64,000 nucleotides of DNA from Leucothrix mucor DSM 2157. GTDB taxonomy: Bacteria; Pseudomonadota; Gammaproteobacteria; Thiotrichales; Thiotrichaceae. Below, piece after piece: positions 38,273-47,901 of this stretch (position 1 is the first letter of the stretch; every line of letters begins with the position of its first letter). The notes under the pieces are model-generated. The model was not told where the DNA came from, made no database searches, and worked only from the letters and a program-made list of their open reading frames with translations. The translations under genes and the position numbers were made by a program. Location: positions 3,755,501 through 3,819,500 of the forward strand of contig NZ_ATTE01000001.1 of assembly GCF_000419525.1 (NCBI RefSeq), given 5' to 3'.

Positions 38273-39775
38273 ATGCATAATCACTCCACTGCCAAGGGCT
38301 TACCCGAGGCACTTCGCCACTCATTACTTATTTTAGTGTGTGGCTCAATGTTGCTGTTAGCCGGTTGCGGCAGTAGCTCCAGCTCTGACACCACGACTTC
38401 CGATTCCAACGTCACTACCGTACCAACCGCTGATACAGATACGGATGACACAACGGACGACACAGACACCAGCACAGTCGCCGATGCTGATTTCGAAGCC
38501 ACTGACTGGACCGATGAAACCCACAGTAAAAACGTAGACCCTAATTTCGATGAAGTCTTCGATGACAGCCAAGTTAAGCGCTTAGACTTTGTGGTGAGCG
38601 ATGAGCGCTGGCAAAGTATGTTGGATGACATGACCGCCACCTACGGCACCTTTGGCCAACGCTCCAACTCGCAAGGTTTACTGGATACCGAAGAAGATCC
38701 CATTTTCGTACCAGCAGACGTCTACTACAACGGCACGCAATGGTATCGCGTCGGCATTCGCTTTAAAGGTAACTCCTCACTGCAAAGTAGCTGGCAGGCC
38801 GGTATTCTCAAGCTCTCATTCAAACTAGACTTTGACGAATTTGAGGATGATTACCCGCAAATCAAAAACCAACGCTTTTACGGGTTCAAGAAATTCAGTC
38901 TGAAAAACAACTACGACGACGAGTCGCTAATGCGCGAGAAAGTCGCTTCCGATGTGTTTAAAAATGCAGGTGTACCCGTTTCTCACACCGCGTTTTACAC
39001 CCTCTATGTCGACCACGGCAACGGGCCGGAATACTTCGGGCTTTACACGCTGGTTGAAGAAATCGATAGCACCGTGATCGACACACAGTTCTCAAACAAT
39101 GACGGCAATCTGTACAAGCCGGAAGATGGCAGCGCCAATTTTGAGGATGGCACCTTTAACGCTGACGACTTTGAGAAAAAGACCAATGAAGACGATGAAG
39201 ACTGGACTGACATCATCACTCTATTCACCGCTCTGCATGATGACTCTGCTACTTCCGAGCCGTCTGCCTGGCGTGAGAACCTCGAAGCGATCTTTGATGT
39301 CGATGGCTTTTTAAAGTACTTAGCGGTTAATGGCATTATCCAAAACTGGGATACTTACGGGCGCATGCCGCATAACTATTACCTGTATAACAATCCGGAC
39401 ACAGGCAAGCTATCTTGGATTCCTTGGGATAATAACGAAGCACTGCAAACTGGCAAACAAGGTGGCGCGCTGGCGCTCAATTTCTCCGGTCTGAATAGTA
39501 CCGAGTGGCCTCTGATTGCCAAGATTTACGACGATGACGTGTACAAAGCCCGCTATGACAGCTACTTGAACGATGTCATTTACGGTGCGTTTGAAACCAG
39601 CAGCATGCAAACAATGTACGACACTTATTCTGCTTTAATCGAGCAATATGCAACTACTGAACGCTCGGGCTTTTCATACCTTGAAAGCACTAATGACTTC
39701 TACAATGCCGTGGATACGCTCAAGTCGCACGCTAGCAGCCGAGCCAATGCGGTGAGTAGCTATTTGAATAACTAA
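38273..39775 (+). CDS. CotH-kinase-like surface lipoprotein
   Basis: A 500-aa lipoprotein. The lipobox LLAGC (Cys about residue 31) is followed by a Ser/Thr/Asp-rich linker of about 45 residues (TDTDDTTDDTDTSTVADAD), then a CotH-like domain (about 95-490). Recognisable are RVGIRFKGNSSLQSSW, FYGFKKFSLKNNYDDESLMREKV, FGLYTLVEEID, the conserved NWD in GIIQNWDTYGRMPHNYYLY and PWDNN, the site of the metal-binding Asp in this atypical protein-kinase fold. CotH proteins phosphorylate extracellular or spore-coat proteins. Here the enzyme would sit on the cell surface or periplasmic face, and its substrate is unknown. AGGACC ribosome-binding site; no operon partner. Confidence 0.87.
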   Translation: MHNHSTAKGLPEALRHSLLILVCGSMLLLAGCGSSSSSDTTTSDSNVTTVPTADTDTDDTTDDTDTSTVADADFEATDWTDETHSKNVDPNFDEVFDDSQVKRLDFVVSDERWQSMLDDMTATYGTFGQRSNSQGLLDTEEDPIFVPADVYYNGTQWYRVGIRFKGNSSLQSSWQAGILKLSFKLDFDEFEDDYPQIKNQRFYGFKKFSLKNNYDDESLMREKVASDVFKNAGVPVSHTAFYTLYVDHGNGPEYFGLYTLVEEIDSTVIDTQFSNNDGNLYKPEDGSANFEDGTFNADDFEKKTNEDDEDWTDIITLFTALHDDSATSEPSAWRENLEAIFDVDGFLKYLAVNGIIQNWDTYGRMPHNYYLYNNPDTGKLSWIPWDNNEALQTGKQGGALALNFSGLNSTEWPLIAKIYDDDVYKARYDSYLNDVIYGAFETSSMQTMYDTYSALIEQYATTERSGFSYLESTNDFYNAVDTLKSHASSRANAVSSYLNN

Positions 39776-39871
39776 TACGCTAAGTAACAACGCGGCGGCT
39801 CAGAATTACGCATATCACTTGATACCATTTAGCATTCGCAGTAGTCTGATCTTTTAGCAGAGAGCTGATTT

Positions 39872-40555
39872 ATGTCTAACGAAGCTAATGAATTTCATGT
39901 TGATATGCCTGAGTCGCCCCTACCGCAACTCACTCCCGCGCAAGCTCGCGTATTTGCTTGCCTCGTCGAAAAACACCTCGCCACCCCCAATAGCTACCCG
40001 CTAACCGTTAATTCCTTAATTACCGCCTGCAACCAAAAAACCAACCGACAGCCCGTTATGGCACTCACCGAAGGCGAAGTAAGCCGCTCCTGCAATGAGC
40101 TGGTCGAGCTGGAACTGGCCCGTATCGAATATGGAAGCCGTGCCAATAAAATCACCCACACCGCCATGCGCGCGCTAAATATGAATCGCGAGCAAATCGC
40201 CGTGCTAGCCATACTCATGCTGCGCGAGCCGCTCACCCTCAGCGAGATCAAAGCCCGTACTGACAAGATGGTTGCCTTTGATAGTGTCGATAAGGTGCAG
40301 GAACTGGTCACTGGCTTGTTAGAAAGAACTTATCCGCCGATTGTGGTGCTGGGCAAAGGCCCCGGCAGGCGTGAAGATCGCTACTCACATACCTTATGCG
40401 GCGAAGTGGATATTGACTCGTTTAGCTTTTCGGAATCATCCGGCGGTGGTGCGCAAGGTGGGATTAGTGCCGATAGCGAAGCTATGAAGCGAATTGAAGC
40501 GCTGGAGGCTAGAGTTGAGAGTTTGGAGCGGATGCTAGAGGAATTAACCTCCTAA
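39872..40555 (+). CDS. yceH: YceH family protein (DUF480)
   Basis: A 227-aa protein of the YceH/DUF480 family: two winged-helix domains (about residues 15-95 and 105-185), then a Ser/Gly-rich link and a C-terminal coiled coil (about 200-226, heptads in ALEARVESLERMLEEL). PQLTPAQARVFACLVEKHLATP and YPLTVNSLITACNQKTNR at the N-terminus are diagnostic. The molecular role is not established; a DNA-binding regulator is the usual suggestion from the fold. It stands alone between cotH and the pilus locus, with a probable terminator 64-91 bp after the stop. Confidence 0.92.
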   Translation: MSNEANEFHVDMPESPLPQLTPAQARVFACLVEKHLATPNSYPLTVNSLITACNQKTNRQPVMALTEGEVSRSCNELVELELARIEYGSRANKITHTAMRALNMNREQIAVLAILMLREPLTLSEIKARTDKMVAFDSVDKVQELVTGLLERTYPPIVVLGKGPGRREDRYSHTLCGEVDIDSFSFSESSGGGAQGGISADSEAMKRIEALEARVESLERMLEELTS

Positions 40556-40618
40556 TGGTAAAATGACACATAAAATATACTAATTGAATCAATAGTTAAG
40601 CGTTTTAATGATAAATAA

Positions 40619-40646
40619 GGGGCAATTTTATACAGCCTCTTTTTTT
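40619..40646 (+). terminator. Probable rho-independent terminator after yceH
   Basis: A short stem GGGGC (40619-40623) with GCCTC (40635-40639, one G-T pair) is followed at once by a T-run (40640-40646). The stem is short, so confidence is moderate. It separates yceH from the giant pilus-locus gene; the remaining 180 bp upstream of that gene hold a 14-codon ORF at 40676-40720 without a ribosome-binding site and no other clear element. Confidence 0.55.
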
Positions 40647-40829
40647 GTGCCTGCCTATATCCCGAGATTAAAAAAATGAGTCAACAACCGTTAAGCTTTG
40701 GTCGAGCTTCGGACTGTTAGCTTGAAAAGACAATTTTTCCGTGGCGATAGTTTTAGAGCAGACGCTGGGGCTTCGTATTTCCTGCTAAATACAAAAAACC
40801 ACCAGAAGAGTCTAGCGCGGAACTTAACA

Positions 40830-43800
40830 GTGAAAAATAAAAATACCTGTCGCCTTCATTATTTTATGGGGTACTTAAGTACCTTATTTGTAAGCCTTTT
40901 ATTAGCCAACGGGCAAGCTCAGGCAGCAAGCTTCACCTTAGGAGGCCCAACCAGCCCAGCCATCATTAGCGGTAGTGAGTGTGAACCGGTCTTATACCGG
41001 GTACCCATTGACCAGACCTATGAAGGCAAGTTACTGGATATGTTGGTCGATATCACAGAGGAAGATAATCAATGGAATTTGACCCGCGCCTCACATGGAT
41101 ACTCAATCCCCTGTACCCGGGTTGTTGATGGCACTTTGAGCTTTGTCCTCGACTCTGTTAGATATTCTAATACCATCAATAGCTGGACGTTAGATGAAAG
41201 CGATGATATCGGCGCCGACGGAATTTCCGGAACGGCTGACGATGGTGATGATTCCGCCCACATGAATATGACTTTAACTGTTGTGGAGCGCAATACGACA
41301 ACCCCGGTTACAGTCGACCGCCTTATCATTACCGGTTTTGATCTTGATCAGGGGTCAGGCACCGATGATATCTATTATATATCCGCTAGCAATACCCAAC
41401 CAATTCTCGCTAGTGACAGCGAGGTTGACCTATCGGAAAATACCTCCTACAACACTTACAACCTGAAAAACAAAGGCAGATTAGAGTCCTGCAACGATAC
41501 TGCAACCGCGCCAGACTCAACCTGTCGGGCGAGTAGTATCTTTCTGGATACATCGTCAGTAACACTTCGCATACAAAATGATCTTGCCTACGTGCGTCTA
41601 TTCAATTTTTCTTTTCGGGTTCAGGATCTGGAAGCGATTATAGGTACATCCAGCGATTACGGCGACACTCCTAACACCTACCCTGTCGGCGCCCAAACTA
41701 TAGGCACTGCCTTGGCTGCTCTTGGTACCGGCTTCGTGCCTGATGGTGAGACTGCACAGCAATTTACAAATAATGCTGATGGAGATGACACTGACGGAGC
41801 TGGAGGCGCACTCACGGCGCTTGATGATGAAGACGGTGTTTTCCTGTCGGATGGTACAACCAAACTGGATGGCGCCGATTTAACCACAGGTGAAACAACT
41901 ACGTTAAGCATCAAGACGTTTGGCTCAGGTTACTTAAATGTCTGGATCGACTGGAACCAGAATAACAGCTTCGCAGATAGTGGTGAGAAAATCATCATCG
42001 ACCAGAATATTGTAAATACCGGTGAGACAGCAATCGATGGCACAGCAACTACTAACGCCACTGATGCGCGTAGCACTACCAATATTTCAGTTCCGGTTCC
42101 TGCTGGTGCTGTCGTCGGCCAAACCTATGCGCGCTTCAAGTTCACCTCAGAGGCTGCACCTGGTGTTGGTGTCACCGCCAGTAAAGGCGAAGTTGAAGAC
42201 TACTCCCTAATACTGTCTGCACCACCTTCATTCGGGACTGGAATGACCTACTGTGAATCAACCGGAAACTTATTGCTTGGTCCCAATCTAATCTCCGGGG
42301 GCTCTTTTTCAAAACAAGGGAGCTTATCTACAAATATTCCAGGAGCGACAACGGGTTATGAGTATTACACGGGAGTAGGCTTCTCCGACGGCTGGCCAAA
42401 TGATAAGCAGTATGAGCCTGAAAATGGTAAGTACCTAATCACATCGCGAACAGGACCTAACCTCTATGGTGCGGCTTTAAGTTCAGCAAGAGAATCAGGC
42501 CTCTGGCACGACCTGAGAGGAGTTCAGGCAGCAACTAATTCAACTGACAAGTTTATGGTGATTAATGGTGATGAGACCCCAGGTGGCGTTTTTGTCCTGC
42601 CCATTTCAGTTGAAGTCGGTGACAACTATGAGTTTTCTGCCTATTTTTCGAATCTGATCTCACGGCCCGACCTTAAGACCTATATCGAACCGAATATTGC
42701 TTTTGAATACTCCATAGACGATGGTGATACTTGGATTGAGATTGATACAACAGGCAATGTAGAGGCCTCTCAATATCCGGACCCCGCGGGATGGCAACAA
42801 AGCGCAGGGTTCATCACTTCGAGTATTACAGGAACGATGTTAGTTCGCCTTAATTCAATTGCCCCCGGAGGCAGTGGTAATGACTTTGCGGTGGATGAAC
42901 TGGTTTTTCAAAAATGTTCGGCAATACCAGTTGGCGAAGCCTCATCAATCGATTACTCAGATGCACCCGCCGATAACTCCACAGCGCCAAATGGTATAAC
43001 AAAATCCACCGCTTACGGTACAGCCACTCATGTGGTGACTTCCGGTATTCAATTGGGCGCTTCCATCACCGGTGAAACCAGTGCCGTTGAAGATGCCGAT
43101 AATGATTCAGATGATGGCGTATTTACCGATGCGGCATTGACGGCAGGCCTACAGGGTGGAAATTTTAAACCTGAAGACAGCTCTACCTTATACATCCCCG
43201 TTTCAGGCAGCGGTAAGCTTTACGCGTGGATCGATTGGGATGGCAATGGCGTATTTGGTAACAACAGCAATGAGCTGATTGCCAATGGTATTGCCGGCGC
43301 CAATGAAACGCTGATAGTAAATGCCAGCGTGCCGATAGCCGCCAATCTTGGCACCACTTATGCCCGCTTCCGTTTCAGTAGCGATGCGGCATTAACGGAA
43401 CCAACGGGGGCAGCGAGTGATGGTGAAGTCGAAGACTACCAAGTCACTATTGCCAATACCGCAACGGCTCCTACTGCACCAGCAATTGCTTATTGTAGTA
43501 ACACCTGGACCTTAGACGGCGGCGTTTATAAAGCCACAACCAGTCAAGGCGTTGCAATCTCTGCAAGCACTACCGCAGAGCCAGGAACTTCCTGGTCATT
43601 TGCGCCCAACGATGCACTCAATACCTCCGGAAATTTTAGCTTTGCAGCACTCAATGGCTCCCCCTCTTTAAGCACCGTCTTTACTTGGGACACCTCTCCG
43701 GAAGATGGACGTTTAGCCAATGCAGCCAATGATGCTGCAAGCGGCACGCTAACATTTAGCTTTGGGGTACCTGTTAAAAATCCGGTTCTACATATCGATC

Positions 43801-46800
43801 GTCAAGGTGGTTATGGCTCCAGTGCGGCTGCCACCCCTCAAGGGCTTAGTAATTCCTCAATTATTACGCCAAATACAGCGAACGCCAGCGCCAGTTTTAC
43901 CCGTCTTGCAGGCACTACACACTTTTTAGTGACCAGTAATAGCATCCAACGCACGCCCAACGAAACCATGCAAGATACGGGTGTGACCGGTGCCTCAGGG
44001 GCTGATAGCACCATCTATACCGCCATGGGGTCAGTACAAGTTAACGGCACCTTTAATAGCCTAAGCCTTGACCTAAGCGGCGTCGGCGTTGAGGGAGCAG
44101 GTGCCGATGGCATTGAATTTGTCATCTGTGCCGAGCCTTATGACTACGGCGATGCACCTGCCAGCTATGGTGAAGCCGCTCATAAAATTCCTGATACTCC
44201 CGTTGTCTACTTAGGCGATGTGGCACCCGATCACGAACCACAAATCCTGAATACTGCTAATGGTGGTTCAGATGGTACCGGGGATGACCTGAATGGCAGC
44301 AATGACGAAGATGCTTATGTAAAACTACCCGCAGTGTGGACCAGCCAGTCTCACTATCGCCTAAAGTTAACCTGTAACGATACCGGTGCTTTCGTCTCCG
44401 GCTGGGTTGATTTCAATCAAAATAATCAGTTTGATGTGGGCGAGCGCAATACCGACTACCCAAGCAAATGCAGCAGCACCGGCAGCGTGACGCTTAACTG
44501 GACAGGACTCTCCGGCTTAACCGCTGGCAACACCTATGCCCGCTTACGGATTGGTTCGGATACCGATGAGATTTCCACCGCAACCGGTACCGCCAGTGAT
44601 GGTGAAGTAGAAGATTACCCAATCGTACTGCAAGCGACGGGTACACCACCGGGCGCTTGTAATGGAGAATTAAGCTGGCTAAATCTGGCCGGCCAACCGG
44701 CTTATCCAACAGCGAGCTGGAATGTCAATTGGGCCGAGCGCGGCCTCAATGCCACCCTAGGCTTTAGCACTACGATGACCGGCAGCAACGCCAAATGGAC
44801 CTCCGCTGCACCCAGAGTATTTACCGAAAGCAACTTTATTAATCGCTTCAGCTCTCCGGGCTATGCGTTGGGCTTAAACCATCCAGCAGACCTAAGCGGT
44901 ACAGGCTCAACCATCGCCAATATTGGATTTGATACCCCATTACCAGCTAACACCTACATGGTGGTACGGGATGTTGATGCGACCAATGAATCTATTAGCT
45001 TCTCCAATAACAGCTTGGGGTCTTTGCCAGCCCCCAGTCTCTGGGAAACTCAGAGCACTACCGAGCTTAATGCGAACGCTATCGAGACCCCCTCATGGAA
45101 CAACCCAAGCCTGTTCGCCGCCTGGGACGCCGCCAACCAGAAACTAGTCACACTGTCGGATGGCCCGAATAATGATCAGGAAGCTTATGTCTGGCCTGTC
45201 GCCGGATTAACGGATATTCGTGTCACCTACCAAACCTATGCAGGCTCGGCGAATATCGGCTTTGTCAGCTGTATTCCACAAGACTACGGAGATGCACCGA
45301 ATACTTATTTGACCACGAAGTCCGCAGCAGGCCCGCAACACGGCATTATTAATGACGTCCGCCTTGGCGCGAACACTCCGGACACTGATAGCGACGGCCA
45401 ACCTTCAACCGATGGCAATGGTGATGGTGCCGATGAAGACGGCATTAGTAGCCTACCCACCCTCACCAGCTCCGACCGCAGCTTTAGCGCGACCGTGAGT
45501 GCCAGAAATGACACCGCTAACCCCGCGACCTTAGTCGGTTGGATTGATTTTGATAATAACGGCACGTTGGATGCTGATGAAGCGGCCATCCGAACCATTG
45601 CTGCTGGCAGTAGTAACGCCAGCTACACTCTCAACTGGTCTAATATTCCGGTCGATATTCAAACTGGTGATAGTTATTTACGCTTGCGTTTAACCACCGA
45701 CTCCTTAAGCAACCGGGAACCAGGTGGTGCCAAACGCGATGGTGAGGTTGAGGATTACCTTATCACTATTAAGGCGGCTGGGGTTATGGTCAGTGGCCGG
45801 GTGTTTAACGATTCGAATGTCGATGCAGCCAATGACAGCACTGAAATCGGCGTGACTAATTTACCAGTCGTACTCTATGAAACGATTAGTAAAACCTGCA
45901 TCAGCACACGAACTAACGGCTCAGGAAATTACGTGTTTAAGGATGTAACTCCCGGTACCTATCAAGTGTATGAAGCCTCTCGGGAAAGTGTGCCAACTCC
46001 TGGGCAATGTGGCCCTGTCAATGCTAAAGACCCAAGCGGCTACCGCTCAACGACCAGCAAAGTACGTGAAGCATTTACCGTGACGACCAATGACATTACC
46101 GGACAAGACTTCGGAAATGTGAAATTACCCGTCTTCGAGCCAGATAACACGGGTCAGATTTTACCGGGCAATGTGTTGTTCTATGCGCATAAATTCACCA
46201 CGCCAACTGCCGGCAGCGTCCGCTTTAGCAGCTTATCCAGTACGCATCGCAGTAGTGGTTGGTCTTCGATTATTTATCGGGATGAAAACTGCGATGGCAA
46301 GCTAAACCAAAGTGATGGAGCCTCGCCTTTACAGACCAGCTCAATGGAAGTCAATGCGAATGATAAAGTTTGCCTGATCAATAAAGTCTATGCGCCATCT
46401 AATGTGGCCGCCAATGAGCAGTATGCTCAAAACATCACGGCTGACTTTGACTTTAAAAATATCGTTGCGGGTACATTAGCGCTGACAGTACGAGATGTCA
46501 CGACGGCAAAACAGGTTCAGGCACCCGCTTTACCCGCAACACCAGAGGTAGTCGCTGAGCCAATCACACCCGCTCAGGAGCCGGTCGATGCAACACCAAC
46601 CACACCCTACATTCCTGAGGTTCCGGAAGCTCCTGCACAAGCGCAGGTCGACCCAACACCAGTGACTCCGGCCGTCGGCCCATCTCGCTTGGAGCTGCGC
46701 AAAACAGTTAAAAACATTAGCCAAGGAACCGCTGAAACCAGCACGGTAAACTCAGCAGATCCCGGCAATATACTGGAATACCGCATTTACTACAGCAATA

Positions 46801-47015
46801 CCGGTACCGGACCGCTAAGTGATCTCACCGTGAATGATCGCGTGCCAGCCTATACCGAACTTGTAGGCGTTGCCGACTGCGGCATGATCTTACCTGATAT
46901 GGGTTGCACCGCCAGCCCACTAAGCTTGGATGATGCTTTACAGTGGACATTCACCGGGCAGTTGCCAGGTGGTTCAGGGAGCTCAGTCAGCTATCAGGTG
47001 GTTATTGATCAATAG
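40830..47015 (+). CDS. Giant GEVED/SdrD/DUF11 protein at the head of the chaperone-usher locus (about 2061 aa)
   Basis: A secreted multidomain protein. I choose the GTG at 40830, which gives MKNKNTCRLHYFMG followed by a hydrophobic core and ANGQAQA|ASF, a normal signal peptide; the frame is open further upstream (TTG at 40698), and ATG 40866 is also possible. Order, approximate: a novel N-domain (35-290), GEVED 1 (to 460), a unique jelly-roll-like domain (475-705), GEVED 2 (to 875), AYCSNTW...CAEP domain (888-1100), GEVED 3 (to 1265), WLNLAGQ...CIPQ domain (1284-1482), GEVED 4 (to 1645) and the shared C-terminal module (1654-2061). The C-terminal two thirds are collinear with the 2749-aa protein. 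It precedes chaperone and usher genes on the same strand, so a pilus-linked (tip) adhesin is plausible. Confidence 0.8.
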   Translation: MKNKNTCRLHYFMGYLSTLFVSLLLANGQAQAASFTLGGPTSPAIISGSECEPVLYRVPIDQTYEGKLLDMLVDITEEDNQWNLTRASHGYSIPCTRVVDGTLSFVLDSVRYSNTINSWTLDESDDIGADGISGTADDGDDSAHMNMTLTVVERNTTTPVTVDRLIITGFDLDQGSGTDDIYYISASNTQPILASDSEVDLSENTSYNTYNLKNKGRLESCNDTATAPDSTCRASSIFLDTSSVTLRIQNDLAYVRLFNFSFRVQDLEAIIGTSSDYGDTPNTYPVGAQTIGTALAALGTGFVPDGETAQQFTNNADGDDTDGAGGALTALDDEDGVFLSDGTTKLDGADLTTGETTTLSIKTFGSGYLNVWIDWNQNNSFADSGEKIIIDQNIVNTGETAIDGTATTNATDARSTTNISVPVPAGAVVGQTYARFKFTSEAAPGVGVTASKGEVEDYSLILSAPPSFGTGMTYCESTGNLLLGPNLISGGSFSKQGSLSTNIPGATTGYEYYTGVGFSDGWPNDKQYEPENGKYLITSRTGPNLYGAALSSARESGLWHDLRGVQAATNSTDKFMVINGDETPGGVFVLPISVEVGDNYEFSAYFSNLISRPDLKTYIEPNIAFEYSIDDGDTWIEIDTTGNVEASQYPDPAGWQQSAGFITSSITGTMLVRLNSIAPGGSGNDFAVDELVFQKCSAIPVGEASSIDYSDAPADNSTAPNGITKSTAYGTATHVVTSGIQLGASITGETSAVEDADNDSDDGVFTDAALTAGLQGGNFKPEDSSTLYIPVSGSGKLYAWIDWDGNGVFGNNSNELIANGIAGANETLIVNASVPIAANLGTTYARFRFSSDAALTEPTGAASDGEVEDYQVTIANTATAPTAPAIAYCSNTWTLDGGVYKATTSQGVAISASTTAEPGTSWSFAPNDALNTSGNFSFAALNGSPSLSTVFTWDTSPEDGRLANAANDAASGTLTFSFGVPVKNPVLHIDRQGGYGSSAAATPQGLSNSSIITPNTANASASFTRLAGTTHFLVTSNSIQRTPNETMQDTGVTGASGADSTIYTAMGSVQVNGTFNSLSLDLSGVGVEGAGADGIEFVICAEPYDYGDAPASYGEAAHKIPDTPVVYLGDVAPDHEPQILNTANGGSDGTGDDLNGSNDEDAYVKLPAVWTSQSHYRLKLTCNDTGAFVSGWVDFNQNNQFDVGERNTDYPSKCSSTGSVTLNWTGLSGLTAGNTYARLRIGSDTDEISTATGTASDGEVEDYPIVLQATGTPPGACNGELSWLNLAGQPAYPTASWNVNWAERGLNATLGFSTTMTGSNAKWTSAAPRVFTESNFINRFSSPGYALGLNHPADLSGTGSTIANIGFDTPLPANTYMVVRDVDATNESISFSNNSLGSLPAPSLWETQSTTELNANAIETPSWNNPSLFAAWDAANQKLVTLSDGPNNDQEAYVWPVAGLTDIRVTYQTYAGSANIGFVSCIPQDYGDAPNTYLTTKSAAGPQHGIINDVRLGANTPDTDSDGQPSTDGNGDGADEDGISSLPTLTSSDRSFSATVSARNDTANPATLVGWIDFDNNGTLDADEAAIRTIAAGSSNASYTLNWSNIPVDIQTGDSYLRLRLTTDSLSNREPGGAKRDGEVEDYLITIKAAGVMVSGRVFNDSNVDAANDSTEIGVTNLPVVLYETISKTCISTRTNGSGNYVFKDVTPGTYQVYEASRESVPTPGQCGPVNAKDPSGYRSTTSKVREAFTVTTNDITGQDFGNVKLPVFEPDNTGQILPGNVLFYAHKFTTPTAGSVRFSSLSSTHRSSGWSSIIYRDENCDGKLNQSDGASPLQTSSMEVNANDKVCLINKVYAPSNVAANEQYAQNITADFDFKNIVAGTLALTVRDVTTAKQVQAPALPATPEVVAEPITPAQEPVDATPTTPYIPEVPEAPAQAQVDPTPVTPAVGPSRLELRKTVKNISQGTAETSTVNSADPGNILEYRIYYSNTGTGPLSDLTVNDRVPAYTELVGVADCGMILPDMGCTASPLSLDDALQWTFTGQLPGGSGSSVSYQVVIDQ

Positions 47016-47132
47016 GTTGCTCATGACAAATTTTAGAGAAAACAACCGCTTGGTCTGCAAAGTGTTGTGCTTATCGGGTTTCAGAGCTAGCATCGAGATA
47101 GCCATAATAATCAATATAATAGGTTTACCCAG

Positions 47133-47849
47133 ATGAAACTTAAAAAAAGCACATTGCTCCTGCCCCTTGTTTTTGCAGCTTCCATGTTCGCCAGCCCATT
47201 TGCGAATGCACTACAAATGGAGCCATTGTCATTAGTTTTAAAACCAGCCGGTGCGGGTGCTAACCAGATATTTAGCGTGATCAATGAAAGCGCCAAGCCG
47301 ATTGCAGTGCAGTTCAGCATGACGACTCGCCAGCAGCAAGGCGATAAAGAAATCCGCTTACCTGCTGATGATAAATTTATGATTTATCCTCCTCAAACCA
47401 TTATCCCACCAAAAACAGCACAGAAAGTGCGCGTGCAATGGTTGGGTGATAGCAATGTTCAGCAAGAGCAGGCGTTCCGTTTGATTGCTGAGCAAGTGCA
47501 TGTGTCTTTGGACAAAGAGCCAACCGGCGTCACTATGTTAATGAAGCTGGTCGGTGCCTTATATGTACAGCCTAGCAAAACGCAAAGTAATGTCCGCGTG
47601 AGTGCAGTGCGCCCTCAGGGCAACAAGCTTAGTGTAACCGTTGCCAATACCGGCACGCGCCACCAAATCTTAGATAAAGCCATTCTCAACCTGCAACATG
47701 GCAATCAGGTGATCTCGCTTAAAGGCAATCAGCTATTGGGAATGGAAGGTAAAAATGTACTGGCCAAATCCACACAGCAGTTTTTGATCAATAAGCCTGC
47801 GCAGGTTCAAAATGCCGCTTGGGTTGCATCACTAAACGTACAAAAATAA
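47133..47849 (+). CDS. PapD-like periplasmic pilus chaperone
   Basis: A 238-aa exported protein (signal peptide about residues 1-26, MFASPFANA|LQMEP) with two Ig-like domains of the PapD chaperone fold. Visible are the N-domain strand LEPLSLVLKPAG-like start, IYPPQTIIPPKTAQKVRVQWLG (strand G1 region with the family Pro and the alternating hydrophobics that complete pilus subunits) and EQAFRLIAEQVHV leading into the second domain. Such chaperones hold pilins by donor-strand complementation and deliver them to the usher. The sequence is far from the classical FimC/PapD group and closer to non-classical systems. It lies 117 bp after the giant gene and 52 bp before the usher. Confidence 0.85.
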   Translation: MKLKKSTLLLPLVFAASMFASPFANALQMEPLSLVLKPAGAGANQIFSVINESAKPIAVQFSMTTRQQQGDKEIRLPADDKFMIYPPQTIIPPKTAQKVRVQWLGDSNVQQEQAFRLIAEQVHVSLDKEPTGVTMLMKLVGALYVQPSKTQSNVRVSAVRPQGNKLSVTVANTGTRHQILDKAILNLQHGNQVISLKGNQLLGMEGKNVLAKSTQQFLINKPAQVQNAAWVASLNVQK

Positions 47850-47862
47850 AAGCAGTAATCAA

Positions 47863-47891
47863 TTCAGGGCCGTTTGAATAGCGGCCCTGAA
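47863..47891 (+). promoter_or_regulatory. Intercistronic hairpin between chaperone and usher genes
   Basis: Perfect 10-bp arms TTCAGGGCCG (47863-47872) and CGGCCCTGAA (47882-47891) around a 9-base loop. There is no T-run, so it is unlikely to be a full terminator. The usher ribosome-binding site (TAAGG, 47892-47896) starts right at the base of the stem, so folding should limit usher translation or protect the upstream chaperone mRNA. Confidence 0.65.
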
Positions 47892-47901
47892 TAAGGTGTT
47901 T

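Noticed and set aside
40676-40720. 14-codon upstream frame before the plus-strand giant gene as a leader peptide
   Set aside because: No ribosome-binding site, no run of regulatory codons and no attenuator after it; chance is the simpler explanation.
40698-40830. TTG start of the plus-strand giant gene at 40698
   Set aside because: It would place about 45 charged residues before the signal peptide; the GTG at 40830 gives a normal signal peptide.
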